From the NCBI GenBank assembly GCA_030386875.1, contig CM059576.1, positions 16,186,058 through 16,250,057 of the forward strand: a stretch of DNA of 64,000 nucleotides, written 5' to 3'. A program made the translations under genes and the position numbers. This document shows positions 54,585-64,000 of this stretch, in pieces; position 1 is the stretch's first letter; each line of letters opens with the position of its first letter. The notes beneath the pieces are model-generated. The model was not told the DNA's origin and did not search any database. It worked only from the letters and a program-made list of their open reading frames with translations. Origin of the DNA: Morinoia aosen. Its lineage: Eukaryota; Arthropoda; Malacostraca; Amphipoda; Talitridae.

Positions 54585-54926
54585 ATTAGATTAAGTTTAG
54601 GCTTACTTATCCACAACTCAGGTATTCTAAAGATAGGAAGGAGGAAAGTACCATTTAGTATGGTTTTGAGGAAATGGGGAATCTATGTACAAGGTACATA
54701 GAAACAGTAAGTTGATAAAGTAGTTCATGAGACAAGGTGAAATGACACAGTAAATAATGAATACTAAAAAACTGGACATCAGCAAAGCACAAAAAAATGG
54801 TCCATAACAAAACAAAAAATGTATTCTATTTCAAAAAAAGGCCTACCTACTTTAGTGCAGCACTTCATGTTTCCCCTGGGAGTGCTTGTTCCCATAGAAA
54901 TAATAGTTGTATCCCCATGAGGGGGT
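54585..54926 (+). repeat. Dispersed repeat family D copy
   Basis: Near full length: from TTAGATTAAGTTTAGGCTTAC through ACCATTTAGTATGG, CATAGAAACAGTAAGTTG and AAAAAAGGCCTACCTAC to TATCCCCATGAGGGG. Within intron 1. Confidence 0.7.
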
Positions 54927-55085
54927 GACAGTTCTTAAATACACAACTTTACACTCATAGCATGGTTCAGCAAATAAAAAGAATATCAGTGAGAAAAGGT
55001 TTACTCTGAGAGTAATTCTTATAAATAATCCATGGTGTGAATGCTCATACGGCAGAAGTGATGCAAAAAAAAACAATTATTTTAA

Positions 55086-55305
55086 CACGTTTCCTGCGAA
55101 GGGAGCAGCCGGTGGTCACTTAGGTGATTTTCATAGTGCTGCTGACAGACCTGCAGTCACTAACTCATTTCTTATTAATACTTCACGAAATCTAATTGAA
55201 GGTCCGATACAGTTAATATTTGCTATTTTTAAAGTTGATTACCACAATTGACTTTAAATTTGAATTGAATATTGAACTTCAGTTTAACCCTCCGCAGTTA
55301 ACGTG
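55086..55305. mobile_element. TTAA-flanked MITE, older copy
   Basis: Follows TTAA at 55082 and ends before an eroded TTGA at 55306. It is the same family as 61008-61226: both contain GGTGGTCA-TTAGGTGATTTTCAT-like and GAACTTCAGTTTAACC blocks and near-equal length. Inverted ends CACGTT... and ...AACGTG. Confidence 0.72.
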
Positions 55306-55407
55306 TTGATTGCAGTTTTTTTGCAAAAAAAGTTTTTCATGTGTTTATTCTGTCTTTTGTACACATTCAAATTTGATAGGTATATAACAGTCAGCCATAG
55401 TACACAC

Positions 55408-55530
55408 ATTAAGCTCTGAATTCTGACTCCATCAATCTAAGTTCTGTGGTTCCTGCTGTTCCTCTAAGACTTCTCTCAGTTATAGTGGGTTATCTGCCAT
55501 CATTTTTAATGAAGGGTTTCTTTTTGATGT
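55408..55530 (+). repeat. Single copy of the hAT-element hairpin arm
   Basis: TAAGCTCTGAATTCTGACTCC through GTTCTGTGGTTCCTGCTG and GGGTTATCTGCCATC match 17514-17621, showing that the arm exists separately from the foldback. Confidence 0.65.
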
Positions 55531-57628
55531 TAAGGTTACACTAAGGGGGACAGCCCAGCAATTTCTAATTTTTTGACCAATTGTTAAGATATTGGCACAT
55601 TATGTTTTTTAAAAAAATATTTCGCTTATGTAACTTTTCCGATTTTTGCCTTGGTTTTTGAGAAAATGGGATATGTTAATTCTTAAAATTTTTTAGGCAT
55701 TTCAAGAGAATAGAAGTTATTGAGTTTTCCTGAGAATAACAAATAACTTACAGTGTTACTAAGTTTCAGTCAGACTTATAGTTTTGCTAAATGTCTTCCA
55801 ATATAAATTCCAGACTCTACATCAAATTGGCAAAAACCCTTATCTATGACCACCAGTGAAGATAAATTATTTAAACACATCATAAGGGGAGTTGAAGGTG
55901 GTGCACATGCATTGTAAAATAAATGAAACTAACAGGACCTGTGAAAATTCCACAGACAATGCCTTTGTTATGCTAGGTGGACCCATGAAACCAAAATCAG
56001 TCAACATTCCCTTGATAATTCCAACATAAAATATTTTAAAATAAACTATACCATCCTATCCTAATCGAACCGATCCTGATATTTTGAATGTGAAAAAACT
56101 GTGAACCCATGAAAAATTCCAACAACATTACCTAACCTATCCTTTCCTGATTTATCAATGCGTGTAAAGGCGATCTTTTACTGCAGTGGTCTCAAAACTA
56201 CGCCCTCGAGCCAAATCTGCCTTGTGACAATTCATAATAGTAATTGGACTTGCGGATTTAGCAAGCATACACTTGTTGTGAGCGCACACTTAGAGACTTC
56301 TCAAGAAATGATAAACAATGACAAAATTAGAATAGTTTTGGCCCCGGAAAATTACTGGAGTAATCAGTATGGCCCTTGGGCTTGAAAGTTTAGAGACCCC
56401 TGTAATTTAATGCAACACTCAGTAATTCGGTATCCATGATACCGTTAACTTGGATGAGAGCATAACGGAGTGACTAACTAAGGAAGGAATAAGCAGAATA
56501 TTAGATGGTACTCCAATGATCTAATCTGAACAGAGATTTACATGCAGTATTGCACTCCCAAATATTCACACATCATCTACACACATGGCTGTGTACACCA
56601 AAATGAATGCAAAATGACAGCATAAACCCAAAAACAATAAGTTGCAGATAATTTCGAAAGCACTAAAACTTTGTGTTTGATGTTGCCACATCTCCACCCA
56701 CAGCATAGGACTTTCCATTTGTCTATGCTCCTGATATTCAGAAAACATACGTACCAATTGCACTATGTTCAAACTTTGTTTCATCTTCTGCAAGGCTCAA
56801 AAAAAAAATTCAATTCAAACCAGAAGGCTATACAGACCATGTCAAAATAATGACTGGAGAGAAATATTCATTGTGCAATTTGGTTTTATTTTTGAACAAA
56901 ATTTTTGCAACATTATATCCTATTTGTGGACATGACCCATCAAAAACGAGGGGATGTGATATTTTTCCTAAATAAATCTCGCAGATGTAAATGACAAACA
57001 ACTATATCCATCCTAATCGTAGCCTACCAGTGATTAAAATATTCTTAGCATCACAAATACGATCAAGTACCTGGAACACTTTGAATGCAATTGGTAAAAC
57101 TGAAGTTCAATATTCAACTCAAATTTAATGTCAATAGTTATAGGCAATTTTGAAACTAGCAATCAGTAACTGAATCATACCCTCATCTAGCTTTAACTAA
57201 GTAATGATGAAAATTGAGTTTCCGACTCCTGGGAAACCAACAGCATTGTGAAAATCTTATCCGTAGCCACCAGCAGCACACGTTGCAGTCAGAGTGTTAA
57301 GAGCTTGACAGAAAGACAGGCCAACCAAAAATGCAACATCTGTGAATCCATATAGAAACTCTGCCCATTGTGGTAAAATAGGGAGAATGATAAAAAACAT
57401 AGAAATTTATTTATTCAAAAAGACACCTGAGTTTATTATCATATAATGATTATTTATTTTCTTTTACTACATTTCATGATATCATTAACAGCAGATCTTG
57501 TCCTCAAACCAGTAGAGTGAGCGTCTATCTTAATACCATTTGGGTTTATTTCCACACTAGAAAGGTTTAGTTTTCTGCTTTAATATCAACTGTCTTTGTC
57601 TCACACCCAGAAAAGAACTAAGTCTCAC
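55531..57628. other. Intron 1 of the zinc-finger gene, 5' part; no gene recognised
   Basis: About 2.1 kb of AT-rich DNA starting at the exon 1 donor (57628). Only short frames (56158-56385, 56566-56793) without motifs. Confidence 0.45.
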
Positions 57629-57740
57629 CTTGCGTCATGTTATCCGCTGCAACTTCTTGCTTGATGAAATCCTGCCTGCAGCACAGCCTCTCCACTTCAG
57701 CATTCGCCAGCTTGTGCACCACAACCACTGCACGCTCCAT
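57629..57740 (-). CDS. C2H2 zinc-finger protein, exon 1 (start codon)
   Basis: ATG at 57740 in a strong context (AGC before, G after). It encodes 37 codons, MERAVVVVHKLANAEVERLC and on to FIKQEVAADNMTQ, plus one base, then a consensus donor AAG/GTGAGA. Phase 1 fits exon 2. FIKQE is another SUMO-like site. The amphipathic start may be a dimerisation helix; no ZAD or BTB domain is seen. The 5' untranslated region and promoter are not resolved. Further upstream exons cannot be excluded. Confidence 0.72.
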
Positions 57741-58636
57741 GCTGGGTACTTAGGTACCTGAGTAATGGGATGCTTGTTTGTTCTAATATTTGAGAAAACT
57801 GAAGCCATAACTTGAAAAAGTTAAAAACATAACACTGTTCTTCCATCATTTCAGAAAATAATAAGTGGCCACACATTTAAATAATGCAATAAATCCATGT
57901 ATCAAGTGGATCAGACAATATAAAGTCATTTATTAAATTAATAGAGCAATATAATTTTTGTCTTTGTGTTTTGGGATGAACAACTTAAAGCTTCTTTAGT
58001 GAAAAAAGTGCGCAGTCAAGATAATTATTTCATTGAAGCGAAACCTGTTTTTTAAATCCTTTGGTTTTTCAAATGAAACAAGTACAATTGAATTACTTCG
58101 CAAGTCAATTCTTTAGTTTTTTGTGGTTTGGTTGCTTTATAACAATCAGCTAGCACAAGATTAGTATATTTATTTTTGGGTCTCAAATGATCAATCAATA
58201 ATGAATAGTTAACAGAAATCAAAGGTTCACATATCAACTTGAGCATCAAGTTGTAGAAGTTACTGTCTTCATTAGGCTCCCATAGCTGGGACATCATTTA
58301 GGCAGAAGTAGTTGTCTAGATTAAGTTTCAGAATGTTATCTGTGTTACAAATTAGGGTTCACAAAATGGTTGCAATTACATATTGTTAGTACCTATGCCA
58401 TGAGAATTAATAAGTTAAGATGGATGTAATCATTCTGACATAATTAAAACTAGGATTTGAGAACAGGCATTCTGAATTAAAACATAGCAACAATCAACAA
58501 ACAATGCTTCACAAAAAAAAGTCCATTCACATAAATGCTCATGAACATTTACGCTCAAATATGATCAATTCTGATATGAAAACGAATTTCCAAAAAGTGA
58601 CATTTCTTTTCTCGTTACAACATGCAATACATACAC
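57741..58636. other. Upstream flank of the zinc-finger gene; nothing recognised
   Basis: Would contain the promoter. AT-rich with no clear TATA or initiator consensus I can defend. A minus frame of 81 codons (58052-58297) has no known motif. Confidence 0.4.
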
Positions 58637-58831
58637 ACAGGCTGTTTGTAAACTCATGGTACAAACTTTGGCAGTGGGTAGAAAAATTGAAAATAACTTT
58701 TTGATGAATAAATAAAGTCTGGAACGCCACATCTGGCCACATTTGTTTATGTGTGTTGTTGATGGATTACAGTACATAATGTGAAGTAGTTCAACACTAT
58801 AAATTGCTACCCAAATTTTAGAAAAGCAGAT

Positions 58832-60712
58832 ATGCACATGGAATATGGTTTGGCAAATGGCAATGCAAGATTGACAGCTAGACTGTAGACAGAGCAGTTT
58901 CCCAACTATCATGTCCCTGAGCATTGATTCTTCACATGGTTGCATCAACATCTGAAAGATGCCTGCAGTTTTAAGGTGAACAGAAGAGAAGCGGATGGTA
59001 GAATGTAAGGGCAAAAACCCATTTAGGATGAAGAGCGGTTACTACACCATTTTGAAAGGAACCCACATACTAGCACTCGAGCCGCTGCACATGATCTTGG
59101 AATACATTGCTACTCTGAACTATGGAACGTACTCCATGCTCACAGCCTGTACCCGTATCATGTTATACGAGCACAAGAACTGCTCTCAATTGACTCTCAG
59201 CAACGTGAACGATCTGCATGCTGGTTCATAAATAGAAATACTGCAGGTAATGAATTTTCAAAGCATATACTCTCCACTGATAAACAACTTTTATGAGTGG
59301 TAGTATGTTTAACATGCATAATTTACACTTGTGGCAACCTGGCAACCCACATGCTTAGCATCAGTGCAACCACCAAGTGCGGTCTACTGTGCATGTAAGG
59401 GCAGGAATTATTGGCAACCATTTGGTTGGGCCATATGTGCTTCCAGCACGTTTAACAAGGAAAAACTAAGAAGTATTTTTCAGGGAGTTTTTACCTGATC
59501 TAGAAAATGTTTTTTTGGACATATAACGCAACAAATGGTTTCAACACAATGGAGCTCCACCCTGTAATGATTGCCGTTTCTTTTCTGATCAAGTATATTG
59601 ATTTCGATAATTTATGGATAATTTTCATGATCGACCTTCATATAAAGATTTTGTCTATAGCAGGTTTTAAAACACTTGCTATGCATGGCCACACATTTAC
59701 TGTTTTGAAGTTTGATGAACACCACGCATGACAAGAGATGAATTGGGAACAGCAAATGTTAAAGATGATAATCAGTCGCAATCTTACGTAACTTGGAGGA
59801 AGCAGCGGTGATGATGTTGATATATAAGATAGAGGTCTCTTATTTCACGTTATATTGGATTTGTCGTTCTGAGATTTGAAGTCACAAGAGCAATTTATAC
59901 AATAACAACCTCAGTGTGCCCAACTGCGTTCAATTTAAGGTTACTAGAATAGGTGGCACCAAAGAGACCCTTCTGAGACTAATTCTCGTACATGAATGGA
60001 TAATCCTAACTCTCAGTAAAATATTATGTAGAAGCTATTGCCGCAGCTCATACAAGATCATTGGCAGCACTCAACCGTCATGAGGCTTTTTTATGCATCA
60101 TTTTCTGATGCCGCTTTGCTGCTGCCACGCAGGCATCATCTTCTCTCTGCTAATATGGCTTTCTGCTGATGTTTTGCTGAATTTGCTGATTCTTATCGGA
60201 GGCCTTGCGAGTTGGGGCGTGCGTCCAACCTGCGGTCCAACCGTCCTTTGCCGTGAACCGTTGCCAGTCGAGGCAATTGCTATCGTGGGTAATTTCCATG
60301 GTACGCAATTATGTAGCAAAGTACATAACAATATCCCCCTATACAACGCAACAAATGGTTTTAACACAATGGAGCTCCACCCCATGTCACTAGGAATGCA
60401 CGTCAATATCTTCACTGTACCTTTCTGGACAGATGGATAAGATGATTTGGACCCATACCATGGCCAGCTCAGTCACCAGATTTAACACCTTTGAACTTCT
60501 ACCTTTGGGGTCACCTGAACAGTTAAGTTTCTGAATCGCCAGTGGAGACAGAGATGTATCTGATTGAAAGGATAGTAGAGGCTGCAGGGCACTTTACGGA
60601 TGATCGACAAGTGTTTATTCGTGTTCAGGAATCACTACTGCATTGGCACAGACCCTGCATTATAGCAGAAGGTGGTCACGTTGAGCATATATTGTGAAGT
60701 ACTTCCATTCAC
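58832..60712 (+). pseudogene. DUF4817-type transposase pseudogene
   Basis: Piece 1 (58832-59005): N-terminal DNA-binding part, MHMEYGLANGNARLTARL, then FPNYHVPEH and FFTWLHQHLKDACSFKVNRR, with two in-frame stops. Piece 2 (59150-59292): YPYHVIRAQELLS, CWFINRN, ILSTDK with the first catalytic Asp. Piece 3 (59308-59562): HLWQPGNPHA, GIIGNHLVGPYVLPARL, WFQHNGAPP, where the second catalytic Asp is Asn. Piece 4 (60356-60712): GPIPWPAQSPDLTPLNFYLWGHL and IIAEGGHVEHIL, with the third Asp. The order matches the many insect transposases with an N-terminal DUF4817 domain. Multiple stops and frameshifts; certainly inactive. Confidence 0.82.
59522..60382. repeat. 41-bp direct repeats flanking a ~780-bp insert
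   Basis: 59522-59562 and 60342-60382 (ACGCAACAAATGGTT then AACACAATGGAGCTCCACCC) differ at two bases and are the same transposase codons, so coding sequence is duplicated around an unrelated insert (59563-60341). The insert includes a GC-richer patch at 60190-60290 and no recognisable gene. Confidence 0.75.
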
Positions 60713-61007
60713 GTGGTTAGGTTAAGGTGGTTTCCATCTGTGGAGAAACATGATTTGATATCTAGTGAGTGATAGATTTTCACACTTTTTGTTATTCGTA
60801 AAAAAGTTGTTATCAGCTTATCAACCCACTGCCAAAGTTTGTACCATGAGTTTACTAGTCCCTGTAAAAGGTTATGCAAATAATTGTCATTTCAAAAATT
60901 GAAGACACCCTGCTATTTCATGTAATTTTCCTGCAAAAAAATAATATATAAAATTTCAAAACAAATTTAAAATTAGAGGTTGCTACCATCCTCTGAACAT
61001 TCTTTAA

Positions 61008-61226
61008 CACGTTAAGTGCGGCGTGACCCACTGGTGGTCATTTAGGTGATTTTCATAATGCTCCTGGCCGACCAGCAGTCACTGACTCAATTTCTATAAA
61101 TACTAAATGAAAGTTAAATGAAGGCATGATCCAGTCAATGTTGGCTATTTTCAAATTTTCTTACTACAAGTGACTCTAAATTTGAGCTGGATATTGAACT
61201 TCAGTTTAACCTGCCGCACTTAACGT
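61008..61226. mobile_element. TTAA-flanked MITE (219 bp), fresh copy
   Basis: Exact TTAA at 61004-61007 and 61227-61230; terminal inverted repeats share CACGTTAAGTGCGGC (15 bp). TTAA targeting is the hallmark of piggyBac transposition, and a piggyBac-like remnant lies 650 bp downstream. Confidence 0.8.
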
Positions 61227-61875
61227 GTTAAATTATTGTTCTTCAGTATTTCAGACAGTGTTAGAAGCTCCAATTTCTTACTTCACCCCTCCTTCTGTCT
61301 GTAACACAACTGTTAAAGGTGTTGAAACCCCCCAAAATAGGTGAAAATTTATGAAACCAATCATCAAACAGCATTTAACCTTTTATGACTGGCGTAAACA
61401 AATTTGTTCAGTCAAAAATAAATGGATACTGCTTACAAAATATAGAGCGGATCAGTTCAAATACGGACTAAACGTGTTCATTCAGTATCTGTGCAGTTGC
61501 CAAATACCACCAGATACCAACGGTGTGTGTTTTACCTTCAGTGTGACGGCGTCCTCTGATAGAAGTGGGAGGTTGTCTCTACAGGCAAATTCAAAGTCTT
61601 TTTAGCTCTATGGTGGATGACAGAGGTAAGTTGAAGTGATCCAAAAAATATTAGTGGTAACGTGACTATTCTACTACATAATGAAACAGTGTTTGAGATC
61701 AAATGTTGAAATATGTGTGTGCTACAATTGATTTTTTTGCGATGAACTAATTCCACCAGTCCGTACTAGATACTCTATTTTGACACGTGAACGAATGAGT
61801 TCACTTTGGATTTCAGAGCAAAAAAGTGTTTATAAAAATTTATTTCTGTTACACTTTCCATGTACTGCGGCAAAT

Positions 61876-62646
61876 ATGTTTTATAAAAGAGGACCAAACC
61901 AACATAGGATTACAAATCAACTCTCAGACACCACAGACAGTGATGGGACGACGATTATGATACTGATGACACCATTGCAGATCCAATGTTTGTTCTTGAT
62001 GATCAAGATGAATGCAAGTGTTCTGAACTTGTATGTACTTTTATTTACTCTGCATTTTTATTGAACTAAGATATATCCTCAACCAGAAAAGAACGTGGAA
62101 TGGTACAACCAAGGGCTAAGAAAAAATTAAAATGGAGTGTCCAGGCATCGTCTAAAGTTACGTTCGATCCATGGGTGGTGTTGACAAAGCAGACATTTTC
62201 ATAGCATTGTACAAAATTGATCTAAGATCAAAAAAATATTACCTAAAATTGATGTTCTGCATGTTTGACATGGTCATTGTAGATGGTTACTTTATAAGCG
62301 TGATGCACATGAGCTGAAAATTCCAAAGAAAGATGTTCTACCTCTGGCTTCTTTCAAACTGAGGGTAGCATTTGCATTGATGCAAGGAGGGAAGGTATTG
62401 AATGTAACTAAAAGAGGAAGACCTAGTAACAGTGATCAACAGAGAAAAAGATTCTGTAGAGGTGCTGGACCTCATCTGGACGCTATCAGGTATGACCAGG
62501 TAGGTCATTGGCCAGCTGTTGCTGAAGTGCGTCAGCTTTGCAGACTAGAAGGCTGCAAAGGTCGGACCAATGTAACATGCAGTAAGTGTGACGTCCATCT
62601 ATGCATGAATGGCAAAAATAATCTTTTTCTGATTTACAAAAAATAA
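61876..62646 (+). pseudogene. piggyBac-like transposase, catalytic core deleted
   Basis: N-terminal part from the ATG at 61876 (MFYKRGPNQHRIT, then after a frameshift an Asp-rich SDDDYDTDDTIADP-like stretch). After about 62100 the frame jumps straight to the C-terminal third: RSMGGVDKADIFIALYKIDL and KKYYLKLMFCMFDM at 62168-62285, a frameshift, then LYKRDAHEL, SFKLRVAFALMQGGKV and the Cys-rich end CRLEGCKGRTNVTCSKCDVHLC. The GGVD-x-x-D box and the terminal Cys domain are diagnostic for piggyBac/PGBD transposases. The central DDD catalytic region is missing. Confidence 0.82.
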
Positions 62647-62660
62647 TAATTGAAGTCAAT

Positions 62661-64000
62661 AAAACGTCTGTCCAGTCGGTTCTGTTTTATTTTCAACCTT
62701 TGAAATGTCATGAGGATGTTCAGTTTGTTTTTTACTTTATACCAGAGGAAACAATGTATCATAAAAGGAGTTTATTGAGATTTATTAGATTATAAAGAAC
62801 AATATTGTTCATAATCTTATGTACAAATTAGTTTTTATACAAAAATGTCATGTTTTTTCCCCGAACCTTTAGTAAATTACACGTAGTATTCAGTTATTCA
62901 ACGGTTGTTCTTCCTAACATAATTGCTACAGTTTCTCTATTACATGAAGAACTGAACGAATTAGTTCAGTCATGTTAAAATCTATGAAAATATATATTTT
63001 TTCATTTTGAAGACACCTTTGGTTTTATTACTTTACAAACTAACTAAAAATAGCAGAAAAATAATTTTTTGTCCCTCTAAATTATAATTCAGGTCATAAA
63101 GGATTAAAAACCAGCAATAACCCACAGCATGAGCAAAAAATGATCTGATATTGCAGAAAAATCCCAGATGCTGAATACTTGAGTAGTAGTTTGTTGAATG
63201 CCTCGTTACCATTGCATAAATGCTTTTACATAGGAAAGATAAAAGATCATATGGTATAAACTAAATAAAATGTGTCGCAAGGAACATAGTGTGTTCTTAT
63301 ACAAGCTACCCCCAGAGCATTACCACAGAAAGTTTGGAGGGATTAAAACCAAAAAGAAATGAAAAGGTCTGGAAACCCATTGAAGATAAGTGGGTACTGC
63401 ACAAAACATAGAAAACACACAGGCTTATTCAAAGGTGAGACAACTCAACAGCTGGAGGAAATTTCTCATTTAGATCAGACTACCTAGATGAACAGTAGCC
63501 TCATGACTACTAGGGAGTTCTCAAACTAACCCTTGTTTTCTCTAGATGTCTTTCTAATTCATGATTCAGAAACTGATACTAAATCTAGATATCAAAAAGG
63601 TGATTTGTTTGAAAAAATTAAGGCTGTGATGGCAAGTGTTTGTAAAGCTGTATGATAAATGACCAATGTACATTTTATTAAAAAGAACAAGATCTTCAAT
63701 AGTTTTTGTTTTATTTTTAACTTCTGAAAAAGCCACCATAAGATTCAAAACATACATTAACACAGAGAAAAATTTGCAATCATTTTCTATGCTAAGTAGA
63801 GAAATGGATAGATGTAATGACTTCTCATATGTAAAAGTAAATTGTGAAAATAATTTTGCGAAGAAACCCGTAACCTGATAAATTGTCTCAACAAAATGGA
63901 ACTACAGCCTACAATGTATATGAAACCATAGATTAGTTGATGGGCTGATTTCCTCAATGACTAATTTCACATAGATCAAATTTTCCTAGTCAACAAGATT
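62661..64000. other. AT-rich sequence with no recognised feature
   Basis: Only short frames (63566-63763 minus, 63666-63878 plus) with biased composition. I see no gene, repeat family or structured element. Confidence 0.45.

Larger units (their letters stand above)
58640..60885 (+). mobile_element. DUF4817-type (Tc1/mariner-like) DNA transposon, decayed
   Basis: Terminal inverted repeats: GTAAACTCATGGTACAAACT and on to TTTGGCAGTGGGT at 58649-58680 is matched exactly, inverted, at 60832-60863, with weaker similarity (ACAGG-, AACTTTTT) outside and inside. Between them lies one transposase with many breaks. A ~780-bp extra segment sits between two 41-bp direct repeats. No clear TA target pair was confirmed. 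Confidence 0.78.

Noticed and set aside
58565-59014. 149-codon minus-strand frame
   Set aside because: Antisense of the DUF4817-type transposase N-terminus, which is clearly coding in the forward direction.

Overview
This window is arthropod nuclear DNA, most likely from an insect with a large, transposon-rich genome. No rRNA, tRNA gene, CRISPR array or prokaryotic operon is visible. The evidence is split genes with GT-AG introns, insect-type transposable elements (CsRn1-like and Mag-like Ty3/gypsy LTR elements, RNase H-bearing I-type LINEs, a Penelope-like element, Helitron, piggyBac-like and DUF4817-type transposase remnants) and an AT-rich background with (AAT)n and (TG/TA)n microsatellites. 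Species cannot be fixed from sequence alone.

Layout. 1-414 is a palindromic MITE cut by the window edge. 421-11829 is a nearly intact 11.4-kb LTR retrotransposon (Gypsy-1) with two unusually long 3,238-bp LTRs, a 4-bp target duplication (CGTT), intact gag and pol, and a textbook -1 frameshift signal (A AAA AAC, 9-nt spacer, 7-bp stem) joining them. 11984-12313 is a decayed exon-like fragment. 12470-20914 is LINE-A on the minus strand, split precisely by a 2.9-kb hAT-like foldback element (14939-17832, 8-bp target duplication). Head-to-tail beside it is the 3' half of a second LINE (LINE-B, 20915-23322), then a small CR1/L2-like 3' fragment. 24105-29282 is a second LTR element (Gypsy-2, minus strand) with apparently identical 388-bp LTRs and a 5-bp target duplication but a polyprotein broken three times, once by a 76-bp perfect-hairpin mini-insertion. 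30400-33665 is the 5' half of another LINE-B copy (ORF1 plus endonuclease) whose ORFs meet at an ATGA overlap.

34.3-43.3 kb is a graveyard of small elements: a 221-bp MITE, a Penelope-like RT/GIY-YIG remnant followed by a hammerhead-ribozyme-like motif, a Helitron remnant, a tRNA-derived SINE, and many copies of a roughly 350-bp dispersed repeat, one copy nested inside another.

43.5-57.8 kb holds the one host gene I can reconstruct: a minus-strand C2H2 zinc-finger gene with three coding exons (57740-57629, 53949-53828, 45540-44101) whose splice phases all agree (1, then 0), giving a predicted 557-residue protein. Exons 1-2 encode a short N-terminal region with several SUMO-consensus-like K-x-E sites. 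Exon 3 encodes a near-identical 81-bp-periodic finger array that is cut by an in-frame TAA, beyond which six more fingers stay in frame.

58.6-64 kb contains a decayed DUF4817-type transposon with terminal inverted repeats, a TTAA-flanked MITE, a piggyBac-like remnant lacking its catalytic core, and AT-rich sequence with nothing recognisable.
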